DNA of 7,731 bases from Bacillota bacterium (GTDB lineage: Bacteria; Bacillota; Clostridia; Acetivibrionales; DTU013), in assembly GCA_023435305.1 (NCBI GenBank), contig JAEYRV010000052.1, forward strand, positions 1-7,731. The letters run 5' to 3'. The position numbers and the translations under genes were made by a program. Position 1 is the stretch's first letter, and every line of letters starts with the position of its first letter. The notes beneath the pieces are model-generated. The model was not told the DNA's origin, did not search any database, and saw only the letters and a list, made by a program, of their open reading frames with translations. This document shows, in pieces, positions 1 through 5,905 of this stretch.

Positions 1-194
1 GATGATGTCATTGAGTTTATTGAATATGGTCTATACACAGGGCACATAATACGGATATTGCAGAGTTATGGAAACTCACAAACAGCCTATGCTCCCCACA
101 ACTCCAAAATTTGTGCACTGCACTCCAAAATAAAATAACATTACAGCCGCTCCAGTATCAACTACGATATAGGACTCTCCAACACAAGCTAACA

Positions 195-962
195 TTACGT
201 CCTGCGTTGAACTGCCTTATCGCTCATAGCTGCCTTATCGCTCATGGCTGCGTTATCGTTCATGATTGCCTTATCGATTAGCCCTGCAAGCCCTCTGGCA
301 GAGGCCGTGTTCATGTGGACACCGTCGACCGAGACGGCAAGGCCTCTCTTTCTGCTCACCTCATCAGTAAATGGCAGGTAAGTGGTCAAGATCGCCAGGA
401 TCACAGGTTCAAACACATTTTTTGAGAAAAAGTGGGTGCCGGTGTTGTTCTGCCTGACTTTTATTTCTCTCTGGAAGCCCATGATATCGATGTATGTCAG
501 AGAAAATTTTTCACATAGCCTAATTATTATCTCGTTGTATTCAACAGCCTTTTGATTCAGCTCAGGTATATCTGTCTCAAGCAGCGGTATTCCGAATATG
601 ACAGGCTCTTTCCCAGCCTGCTTCAGCATTTTCAGCAAATTTTCGTAACGCTCCCCGAATTCGGCTTCATCTCCGCACGGCACGCTTCCTCTGAACGCAA
701 GCCCGTCAACGATCCTGCTCCATGTTCTGGCGTAAGTCTTCAGGAATGGGTGCAGTACATCGTTGGTGCCGATACCAATAACAACAGTCCTGACATCGCT
801 GTACTTCGGATCATCAATAGCGCTGGCAAGCCTTTTAGTCATCCCGATCAGTGTATCTCCTCCGAGGCCGAAGTTCTTGTACTGCTTTCGCGATTTGACA
901 TATTTAAGATAGGTTACACCAGGTCTGCCCTCAGTTATACTGTCTCCGAAACATAAAATCAT
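195..962 (-). CDS. SGNH/GDSL-family hydrolase with repeat-extended C-terminus
   Basis: A 255-residue putative esterase or lipase-like hydrolase. The SGNH signatures are in order: block I FGDSITEG with the nucleophile Ser8, block II GLGGD with Gly34, block III GIGTND with Asn67, and block V DGVHMN with Asp213 and His216. All four catalytic or oxyanion residues are therefore present. No signal peptide is visible, so it is probably cytoplasmic. The substrate cannot be told; the family includes acyl esterases, carbohydrate deacetylases and lysophospholipases. The start has only a weak ribosome binding site (AAAGG, 9 nt upstream), but the GDS motif needs this N-terminus. The last 27 residues are odd: the native-looking helix end IDKAIM (229-234) is followed by NDNAAM, SDKAAM and SDKAVQ, a hexapeptide repeat beyond the catalytic domain. 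It follows the histidine phosphatase gene after 196 nt that hold an 18-bp repeat array. Confidence 0.9.
   Translation of the reverse strand: MILCFGDSITEGRPGVTYLKYVKSRKQYKNFGLGGDTLIGMTKRLASAIDDPKYSDVRTVVIGIGTNDVLHPFLKTYARTWSRIVDGLAFRGSVPCGDEAEFGERYENLLKMLKQAGKEPVIFGIPLLETDIPELNQKAVEYNEIIIRLCEKFSLTYIDIMGFQREIKVRQNNTGTHFFSKNVFEPVILAILTTYLPFTDEVSRKRGLAVSVDGVHMNTASARGLAGLIDKAIMNDNAAMSDKAAMSDKAVQRRT
207..278. repeat. 18-bp tandem repeat, four units, coding (GDSL C-terminus)
   Basis: Four in-frame 18-bp units at 207-224, 225-242, 243-260 and 261-278. The plus-strand pattern is close to CATRGCTGCCTTATCGCT. On the coding strand they give residues 229-252: IDKAIM, NDNAAM, SDKAAM and SDKAVQ. The first unit joins straight onto the conserved SGNH C-terminal helix, so the array looks like an expansion of the original gene end. 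Units differ by a few substitutions, so it is not a fresh duplication. Confidence 0.85.
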
Positions 963-1009
963 AGCAAAATGCCTTTCATAAAAAATCTAATGCCACGTGT
1001 ACAAAATTA

Positions 1010-1153
1010 CCGCCTAATCTAGCTCAATCGTCCATACCAGCTCAACCGCATAATCTAGCTCAACCGCATAATCTAGCTCAACCGCCTAATCTAGCTCAAC
1101 CGCGCATACCAGCTCAACCGCCTAATCCAGCTCAACCGCCCATACCAATCTCA
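1010..1153. repeat. 18-bp minisatellite, eight units, between phosphatase and GDSL genes
   Basis: Eight consecutive 18-bp units start at 1010, 1028, 1046, 1064, 1082, 1100, 1118 and 1136. Seven share AGCTCAA at the end and most begin with CCGC; the last is diverged (AATCTCA). Two kinds of unit are mixed: one with CTAATCT, ATAATCT or CTAATCC in the middle, as in CCGCCTAATCTAGCTCAA, and one with CATACC, as in CCGCGCATACCAGCTCAA. A diverged part-copy continues into the end of the phosphatase gene (1150-1164). Read on the coding strand in the phosphatase frame, the second to eighth units after its stop each carry a TGA, so the array is very unlikely to be translated. It makes up most of the 196-nt gap between the two genes. 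Confidence 0.9.
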
Positions 1154-1158
1154 TCCGC

Positions 1159-1779
1159 CTATTCCACAGCGAGGTCATAATGCGAGGTATCTCCCCACTT
1201 TACGGCCGTCCAGCCGTCATTCCCATACTCGATTATACTGAGGCTTGTGGGATGCATATATGCTCCACTCCACAGATCCTTCAGTTCCTTTTGTTCAACC
1301 ATCAGTGTGATGAGCTTCAATGAGACAGCATGGGTCACGACCATAACATTTCCATTATCATGGCGTTCAGCAATATATCTGAGTGCACTGTCCAGCCGGT
1401 CTGTCACATCTGAAAACCTCTCTCCTCCGATGGGTTCATACAAATGGGGAAATTCCCAAAAGTTCCTGTACTCCTCAGGATAATCTCTCTCGGCATCAGT
1501 GACCGACATACCCTCCCATTTTCCCAGATTTATTTCCCTCAGGCTGTCCATGGGTATCACAGGTATATTCCTTATTCCTGTGATAAGTTGTGATGTCTGA
1601 ATCGTCCTTCCGCTAGAGCTTGAATATACCGCTTCAAACCCGACCGTCTCAAGTGATTTACCAAGCTGGGCTGCCTGCTGCCTTCCCTTCTCGGTCAGTT
1701 CTGAATCCTTGTGGCCCTGCATCCTTTTCTGTGTATTCCAGATAGTTTCACCATGCCGTGTTATATATAGCCTCAACAT
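1159..1779 (-). CDS. Histidine phosphatase family protein (phosphoglycerate mutase-like)
   Basis: A 206-residue enzyme of the branch-2-like histidine phosphatase (phosphoglycerate mutase) superfamily. The RHG motif TRHGET places the phospho-accepting His9 next to Arg8. Arg58 in SSSSGRT is the second phosphate-pocket arginine, Glu82 in REINLGKWEG the likely proton donor, and His150 in VVTHAVSL the second pocket histidine. The catalytic set is complete and the length is typical. Relatives include alpha-ribazole phosphatase, broad-specificity phosphatases and GpmB-like proteins; nothing nearby (for example cobalamin genes) picks one. A TAAAGGAG site lies only 3 nt from the ATG. Codon 2 is TTG, at a more usual spacing of 6 nt, so initiation could be one codon later with little effect on the protein. 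The lipoprotein gene ends 30 nt upstream, suggesting co-transcription. The last codon and stop resemble the units of the downstream 18-bp array. Confidence 0.93.
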   Translation of the reverse strand: MLRLYITRHGETIWNTQKRMQGHKDSELTEKGRQQAAQLGKSLETVGFEAVYSSSSGRTIQTSQLITGIRNIPVIPMDSLREINLGKWEGMSVTDAERDYPEEYRNFWEFPHLYEPIGGERFSDVTDRLDSALRYIAERHDNGNVMVVTHAVSLKLITLMVEQKELKDLWSGAYMHPTSLSIIEYGNDGWTAVKWGDTSHYDLAVE

Positions 1780-1809
1780 TTGCTCCTTTAAGCCTCACAT
1801 CAATATATT

Positions 1810-3159
1810 TTAAAACAGTTCCATCTGATCGATAACTATATCCTCATTACCTCCAAGCAGCTTATTTACTGCCTTTTTCAGCGCTTCAGCAGTTTTGTGC
1901 GGTATTTCTGAGGATGACGTCTGAACAAGCTTCCCGCTCTCGATCCTGAAAGTCCTCCTGAATACCTTGTCTGCCGATTTGAGTGTACAATTGATGTAAA
2001 TATGATCCCCAACAGCATTTATACTGATATCATATGATTGATCAGCATTAAATCCGGTTGGTATAATTTCCTCATTGATTATTTCACTATTCTGTATACC
2101 CAGCACATGAAGATTGATGCTTAAAGAGCCCGGTTCTGCATCATCGGCGTCACTGCTCACAATATACAATTCGGAACGGTCAGCCATGTACTCCATGCTC
2201 AAAATACGAGCCGGGTCAAATTTGACATTTGATAACTCAAACCCGCTCACTACATCTATAGAATTTTCTCTGATCTCAGCAAATTTCAGCAAATAAACTC
2301 CTGATCTGTATTCCAGAAAAACCAGCCTATCATCTCCAAAAAAGCATGCATGCTTTATTTCATCCTCCAGCGATTCCAGCTTGTAAACTGGCTCATCAAA
2401 ATAATTGGCTCCTGAAATATCATCCGGATCATTCTCCGAGATCATTATATGGGGAGGCATCATATCTGAGAAATGCGGAGTGAAGTAATACATGATCCTG
2501 TTTCCGTTTGACGAGATATCATACAGCCTTCCGACAGGCTTAACAAACAAGGTCCTGCCGGTAACGGCATCAAATGCCTGGTACATTTCTGTTGATGGGT
2601 TCAGATGCCCCACAGCCATTATAGTTTTGTCGGATGTCCAGGATATACTCATTATCTGGCTCACATAATCGTCCAGTACAAGTTCAGTGGTCTTTCCAGA
2701 CACAATATTATAAACACCGATTTTTCTGGCTGTCGAAAACACGTCCGGAGTCTGAAAGGAATACGACCAGGCAGCCATGGATCTATCCGGAGAAAGACCT
2801 ATAAAGTTCTTTTTGCCTGAAGGTTTATCGACCTCATTCAAAGAACCTTCCTCTACATCGAAAACATACAGCCTGCCCTTTGAGCTGAACACGGCTCCGT
2901 TAATGTCCTGCAGATCAGAATCTGGTATGTTGATTTTAGTCATAGCAGTCGTCTGTCCCGCCTGATCCGTCTGTCCCGCCTGATCCGTCTGTCCCACCTG
3001 GTCCGCAGTTGTTACCTGCTCTGCATTATCCAAAGCTGTGTTTGCATCGGTATTCACTGGTGTGCTGCCGGCCGAATTGCTGCATGCCGAAAAAAGCCAG
3101 GAAACCAAAGCTGTCAAAATAAGCAGTGTTATTATTGACTTGTTTTTAGTGATGCTCAT
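1810..3159 (-). CDS. Lipoprotein with predicted beta-propeller-like (WD40/PD40-type) body
   Basis: A 449-residue exported protein. Residues 1-25 form a signal peptide: a basic start with Lys5 and Lys7, a hydrophobic core, then LFSAC with Cys26 as the probable lipidated residue. Phe at -3 of the lipobox is slightly unusual but tolerated. A Ser/Thr/Asn/Gln-rich linker (27-75) contains DQVGQT, DQAGQT, DQAGQT at 53-70. The rest resembles a repeated beta-sheet propeller: LSPDRSMAAWSY (122-133), IGVYNIVSGKTTEL (147-160), ISWTSDKTIMAVG (172-184) and ISSNGNRIMYYF (215-226) follow the phased (S-x-D/N-G-x-x-h-h-h) pattern of TolB/PD40 and WD40-like blades. No catalytic motif is seen, so a binding or sensing role on the outer face of the membrane is a guess. 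The start is set by GGAGGA 6 nt upstream. The phosphatase gene follows after 30 nt. Confidence 0.85.
   Translation of the reverse strand: MSITKNKSIITLLILTALVSWLFSACSNSAGSTPVNTDANTALDNAEQVTTADQVGQTDQAGQTDQAGQTTAMTKINIPDSDLQDINGAVFSSKGRLYVFDVEEGSLNEVDKPSGKKNFIGLSPDRSMAAWSYSFQTPDVFSTARKIGVYNIVSGKTTELVLDDYVSQIMSISWTSDKTIMAVGHLNPSTEMYQAFDAVTGRTLFVKPVGRLYDISSNGNRIMYYFTPHFSDMMPPHIMISENDPDDISGANYFDEPVYKLESLEDEIKHACFFGDDRLVFLEYRSGVYLLKFAEIRENSIDVVSGFELSNVKFDPARILSMEYMADRSELYIVSSDADDAEPGSLSINLHVLGIQNSEIINEEIIPTGFNADQSYDISINAVGDHIYINCTLKSADKVFRRTFRIESGKLVQTSSSEIPHKTAEALKKAVNKLLGGNEDIVIDQMELF
2950..3003. repeat. 18-bp tandem repeat, three units, coding (lipoprotein linker)
   Basis: Three 18-bp units (plus-strand form near CGTCTGTCCCGCCTGATC) encode DQVGQT, DQAGQT and DQAGQT, residues 53-70, in the flexible linker between the lipidated cysteine and the folded domain. 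The two units nearest the folded domain are almost identical in DNA, suggesting recent duplication. Repeat number could vary between strains and change only linker length. Confidence 0.9.
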
Positions 3160-3165
3160 TTACTA

Positions 3166-3171
3166 TCCTCC
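3166..3171 (-). promoter_or_regulatory. Ribosome binding site of the lipoprotein gene
   Basis: GGAGGA on the minus strand, 6 nt before the ATG at 3159. It supports the start that gives a full signal peptide. Confidence 0.75.
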
Positions 3172-3220
3172 GATTAAGTCTCAGTACAACACAAAACTCA
3201 GCTCACTATACGAATCAATG

Positions 3221-3328
3221 TCAATGTTTTATTGCTGTCACATTATTGTCACAGCTTTATAGTCCTCGTTGCAATCAATGTTTTGTTGCTGTCACATTAT
3301 TGTCACAGCTTTATAGCCCTAGTTGCAA
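3221..3328. repeat. 54-bp tandem duplication over the 3' end of a methyltransferase gene
   Basis: Two 54-bp copies, 3221-3274 and 3275-3328, match at 51 of 54 positions by eye. The right copy contains the last codons and TGA stop of the methyltransferase gene (3303-4100); the left copy lies wholly in the gap before the lipoprotein gene. The period is 18 codons, so the frame is kept: reading past the stop would meet TAA and then a second version of the C-terminus, IATRTIKL with its own TGA, against IATRAIKL in the real protein. Each copy also holds two TGTCACA heptamers (plus strand) 11 bp apart. Confidence 0.9.
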
Positions 3329-4100
3329 TCATAGTACTAATATGCGGGTCAAGAAGGTCTCCCCCGGTGGTATCCTCATAGAAGCCTGCGATAACAAAGC
3401 CCGCTTTGATCTGGCCTCCTATCTGGTCTTCGAGGGAATGCCCGAACTCGAGTGTTTCCTTGTTCTTTATCCTGCTCTCCAGCTGATCCGCAGGCAATTG
3501 GTCCGTGTCGGAATAAGGGATACTGTACTTTACTTCGAGCTTTTGATTTTTGTCCCACTGTTCCATATCGAATATATAGATGAGTGGATTACCAAAGCCG
3601 GCAAGCAGCACTCCCCCCTTTTTCAGAACCCTGTAGCACTCCCTCCAGACGCTGTTGACATCATCAATGAAGCAGTTTGAAACCGGATGGAATATCAGAT
3701 CGAAGCTCTCATCCTCAAAAACCGACAAATCACGCATATCTCCCTGGACCGTCCTGATTTCAAGTCCGTCTCTTTCAGCAACAAGCCGATCCTTCTCAAG
3801 CTGGGATGGGCAATTATCAAATACCGTGACCTCAGCTCCTGCCGCAGCAAATACAGGTCCTTGCTGACCACCGCCCGACGCCAGACATAACAGCTTTATC
3901 CCATTGAGCTTTGGAAACCAGTCCGAAGGCACAGGCTTTGTCGGAGTAAGAACAATGCTCCAGTTCCCCTTCCGTGCCTCTTCTATGGTCCGCTCATCCA
4001 CAGGCATGGTCCATTTGTTGCCCTTCTCAGATTCTATGATCCATGCCTCTTTATTGTGTTGCACGATATCTACCTGCTCAGTATTTTTTTGATTCAACAT
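3303..4100 (-). CDS. Class I SAM-dependent methyltransferase (LASGGGQQG type)
   Basis: A 265-residue methyltransferase of a type I recognise from Firmicutes but whose substrate I do not know. The N-terminal part (16-63) carries the characteristic NKEAW, KGNKWTMPV and LTPTKPVPSDWFP stretches. The SAM-binding Rossmann domain follows: motif I LLCLASGGGQQGPV (70-83), the acidic residue Asp95 after strand 2 (VFDN), GDMRDL (120-125) near the adenine site, SFDLIFHPVSNCF (132-144), and RVLKKGGVLLAGF (157-169). The start is supported by AGGAG 7 nt upstream. The gene lies 78 nt after the other methyltransferase gene, with no terminator seen between. The two enzymes differ in motif I and N-terminal region, so they are not a recent duplication. 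The gene end is tandemly duplicated downstream. Confidence 0.9.
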   Translation of the reverse strand: MLNQKNTEQVDIVQHNKEAWIIESEKGNKWTMPVDERTIEEARKGNWSIVLTPTKPVPSDWFPKLNGIKLLCLASGGGQQGPVFAAAGAEVTVFDNCPSQLEKDRLVAERDGLEIRTVQGDMRDLSVFEDESFDLIFHPVSNCFIDDVNSVWRECYRVLKKGGVLLAGFGNPLIYIFDMEQWDKNQKLEVKYSIPYSDTDQLPADQLESRIKNKETLEFGHSLEDQIGGQIKAGFVIAGFYEDTTGGDLLDPHISTMIATRAIKL

Positions 4101-4178
4101 ATTAATGCTCCTCTCTTTTAGTAAAGAAAAAGAAATACACGGAAACTTCAGGATGAAAGATGAAAATGTTGCGCAGCC

Positions 4179-4808
4179 TTATTTTGTCCCTGTCATAATA
4201 AAAAGTGAGTATGGAACCTCATCTTCACCGATCTGTTTTTTATCCCGATAAAATATTCTGGAAGAAACCCCTGTAAAGCCCGAATCCGCCAGCATCGACC
4301 CAAGTTCATCCTGATCGAAGCCATTATGACCGTCGAAGCCTTCCTCAAGCCTGTGAAAGCTGCCGTCATCCTTATCCAGGTCTACGATACACAAACTCCC
4401 CCCGGGTCTCAGAAAACTGAAAAATGTATTCAGCAGCGCTTCTATATCCTTCACATGGTGCATAGCCATTGAGGAATAAATGACATCGTATGTTTCTTCC
4501 CGGAAGTTCGTTGAATTATTTCCCGACTTGGAGCAAATATCGGCAAATACTGCTGATATATTGCTGATGCCACTATCTCCAAGCTTTCGCTCCAGTTCTT
4601 TGATCATGCCCTCCGAGCTGTCGACAAGAGTTATGTGTCCGAACCTGTCAGACAGGTACAGACTGATCAATCCTGTGCCGCAGCCGAATTCCAGTGCATT
4701 ATGATCATCCTTGATATTAATTGACGCGGCTATTTCATTAGCTATGATCCTTGCCCGCTTGATTCTTCTTTCCGTATCCCAGCCTGCTGCCGCAGAATTA
4801 AAGTCCAT
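4179..4808 (-). CDS. Class I SAM-dependent methyltransferase (UbiE/YcgJ-like)
   Basis: A 209-residue enzyme with a canonical Methyltransf_11/25-type domain. Motif I is ALEFGCGTGLIS (38-49), the SAM-ribose acidic residue is Asp63 in LVDSS, FADI (88-91) lies near the adenine pocket, YDVIYSSMAMHHVKD (107-121) is the strand-4 region, and LRPGGSLCIVDLD (133-145) the strand-5 region. The N-terminus FNSAAAGWD resembles the start of many small-molecule methyltransferases. The acceptor is unknown. AAGGAGGA (4817-4824), 8 nt upstream, fixes the start. The 162-nt gap before it contains a possible 43-codon reading frame that overlaps this start codon, which could couple translation. The next methyltransferase gene follows after 78 nt. 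Confidence 0.92.
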   Translation of the reverse strand: MDFNSAAAGWDTERRIKRARIIANEIAASINIKDDHNALEFGCGTGLISLYLSDRFGHITLVDSSEGMIKELERKLGDSGISNISAVFADICSKSGNNSTNFREETYDVIYSSMAMHHVKDIEALLNTFFSFLRPGGSLCIVDLDKDDGSFHRLEEGFDGHNGFDQDELGSMLADSGFTGVSSRIFYRDKKQIGEDEVPYSLFIMTGTK

Positions 4809-4929
4809 ATACAGTGTCCTCCTTGATGTTGACCGGCAGATTCATACCGTCCTTAACAGCAACCCCGCCACCAATCGCTTTCAGCCTGCAAGGTTTGAAA
4901 AATGTATAGAGATGGGGCGCAGGGCCCAC
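4798..4929 (-). CDS. Possible 43-residue small protein overlapping the methyltransferase start
   Basis: An open frame from GTG at 4929 to TAA at 4798 fills most of the gap between the VOC and methyltransferase genes and runs 11 nt into the latter in another frame. AAGG lies 6 nt before the GTG. An internal ATG at 4845 with AAGGA just upstream would give a 15-residue peptide ending VYGL. The translation is rich in Gly, Pro, Lys and Val (for example KAIGGGVAVKDG) and roughly half its codons end in G or C. The frame is open for about 60 codons in all. I recognise no family. The segment is relatively G+C rich and is also open on the plus strand, so it may be a non-coding repeat or remnant rather than a gene. 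Confidence 0.27.
   Translation of the reverse strand: MGPAPHLYTFFKPCRLKAIGGGVAVKDGMNLPVNIKEDTVYGL
4817..4824 (-). promoter_or_regulatory. Ribosome binding site of the 4179-4808 methyltransferase
   Basis: AAGGAGGA, 8 nt before the ATG at 4808. It lies inside the possible small reading frame (4798-4929), so ribosomes translating that frame would pass over it. Confidence 0.75.
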
Positions 4930-4970
4930 CTTCCGCCTTGTTATCCGAATCAAACCTGAAGCATAGTTTA

Positions 4971-5336
4971 CTAAACTCTGCCGTAAAAGTTGACTATATT
5001 ACCATCGGGATCCCTGAACCAGAATGACCTGGATCCCCATGGATGTGTTTGCGGATGTTTGACGATACTTATATTCATCCCAATGATTTTTTCATATTCC
5101 GCATCTACATCTTCGACTTCGAAGTTGATGGTAAAGCTGCCGAAGCCGGCGCCCTGCATTGAACCGGGAGCCATTTCCTCCATGCCTTCATTGGAGAATA
5201 TCGCAAGGCTCGTTCCATGAGCCTTAAGATCCATGTGCGTGCTGTCGCCTTCACCCTCAACGCCCAGAACCTTCATGTAAAAATCAGATAGACGTGGTAC
5301 ATCGCCCGTTATGAGGCATACTCCTGCAAACTTCAT
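4971..5336 (-). CDS. VOC family protein (glyoxalase/bleomycin-resistance fold)
   Basis: A 121-residue single-chain vicinal oxygen chelate protein. Two beta-alpha-beta-beta-beta modules can be followed: residues 1-47 (KFAGVCLITGDVPRLSDFY, then LGVEGEGD and HGTSLAIF) and 66-121 (FTINFEVEDVDAEYEKI, then SFWFRDPDGNIVNFYGRV). DPDGN (109-113) is the hallmark of the last strand. The position that holds a metal-binding Glu in glyoxalase I (DPDGN-x-x-E) is Asn116, so a glyoxalase I reaction is unlikely; such proteins act in varied isomerisation, ring-opening or drug-binding roles. A start 9 codons upstream (5363) is in frame, but GGAGGA at 5343-5348 lies inside that extension, 6 nt before the ATG at 5336, which is therefore chosen. 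It usually works as a dimer. The DinB gene ends 77 nt upstream. Confidence 0.9.
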   Translation of the reverse strand: MKFAGVCLITGDVPRLSDFYMKVLGVEGEGDSTHMDLKAHGTSLAIFSNEGMEEMAPGSMQGAGFGSFTINFEVEDVDAEYEKIIGMNISIVKHPQTHPWGSRSFWFRDPDGNIVNFYGRV

Positions 5337-5342
5337 ATAATG

Positions 5343-5348
5343 TCCTCC
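5343..5348 (-). promoter_or_regulatory. Ribosome binding site deciding the VOC gene start
   Basis: GGAGGA with 6 nt to the ATG at 5336. It excludes the longer in-frame start at 5363, which would put this site inside the coding region. Confidence 0.8.
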
Positions 5349-5413
5349 TATGACTGCATTCACAGAAAAAACAAATCAGTTATCCCACATTTAAGATGAA
5401 CTGCCGCTTTGTT

Positions 5414-5875
5414 TCAACGATCTTCGGTCAGCTCCCTTAGTCTTTCCTCAAAGTGCCCGATATGCCATTCCAAATGCCTGAAATAATCATTGACAATAAG
5501 TTCCAGTGCAAGCTCCTTATCATCAATTGTCCACACATTGCCAAGCGCATTGGTATCCATATGCTCTATGACCTTCAATAACATGCGGTTGAAGCTGCTC
5601 CAGAGTGCCGTGATATCCTTCCAGTCCATTTGGTTATATTTTTGGGCAGAAATCCACAAGTCCTTGTCATAGGTTGGGAAATTCTGTAGATTTCCAAGCT
5701 GGAGCCTTACAAATCGCTGATGGTTATTGGATGCGGAATCGATCAGATGACCAATTATCTCTTTCAGCGACCACTTGTCCTGAGCCGGCCTTATATGGGT
5801 GATTCCCTCATCCACTGCAAAAATTATACTTTCTAATTTTTCGACCAGACTTCTGAACCTTGCTGTATCTGCCAT
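5414..5875 (-). CDS. DinB family protein (DinB/YfiT-like four-helix bundle)
   Basis: A 153-residue protein of the DinB/YfiT superfamily, related to metal-dependent thiol transferases that use bacillithiol or similar cofactors. The helix-1/2 region has RPAQDKWSLKEIIGHLIDS (29-47) with His43. The C-terminal helix has YFRHLEWHIGHFEERL (131-146), giving the HxxxH pair His134 and His138. These three histidines match the usual metal-binding triad, so it probably binds a divalent metal. The substrate is unknown. A longer in-frame start (5896) exists, but GGAGGGG at 5882-5888 sits 6 nt before the ATG at 5875, and the family begins near this point. It is 30 nt after the GNAT gene and probably in the same transcript. 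Confidence 0.92.
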   Translation of the reverse strand: MADTARFRSLVEKLESIIFAVDEGITHIRPAQDKWSLKEIIGHLIDSASNNHQRFVRLQLGNLQNFPTYDKDLWISAQKYNQMDWKDITALWSSFNRMLLKVIEHMDTNALGNVWTIDDKELALELIVNDYFRHLEWHIGHFEERLRELTEDR

Positions 5876-5881
5876 AACAAT

Positions 5882-5888
5882 CCCCTCC
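5882..5888 (-). promoter_or_regulatory. Ribosome binding site deciding the DinB gene start
   Basis: GGAGGGG with 6 nt to the ATG at 5875. The alternative ATG at 5896 lies upstream of this site and shows no good site of its own. Confidence 0.8.
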
Positions 5889-5905
5889 GAAAACATCGCT
5901 GTATA

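Noticed and set aside
1..138. Plus-strand frame open from the left edge, 45 codons, ending TAA at 136-138.
   Set aside because: No recognisable domain, and an open run of this length is expected by chance in six frames. It could be the tail of a convergent gene, which sequence to the left would settle.
552..956. 134-codon plus-strand open frame.
   Set aside because: It is opposite the GDSL gene, whose catalytic motifs are all intact, and has no domain or ribosome binding site.
1010..1153. CRISPR array.
   Set aside because: The units are directly adjacent 18-mers with no unique spacers.
3196..3224. TTGACA at 3219-3224 (minus strand) as a -35 for the lipoprotein gene, with TATAGT nearby.
   Set aside because: TATAGT begins only 8 nt after it and nothing resembling a -10 occurs at 16-18 bp, so the pair does not form a promoter.
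3221..3328. Plasmid iterons or an intrinsic terminator after the methyltransferase gene.
   Set aside because: Only two 54-bp copies that clearly derive from the gene end, with no replication gene nearby, and only a 5-bp GCTGT/ACAGC stem without a T-run.
3246..3680. 144-codon plus-strand open frame.
   Set aside because: It is antisense to the methyltransferase gene, has no recognisable domain, and its start is built from the 54-bp repeat.
3303..4808. The two neighbouring methyltransferases as a recent tandem duplication.
   Set aside because: Their N-termini and motif I sequences (LASGGGQQG versus EFGCGTG) are clearly different.
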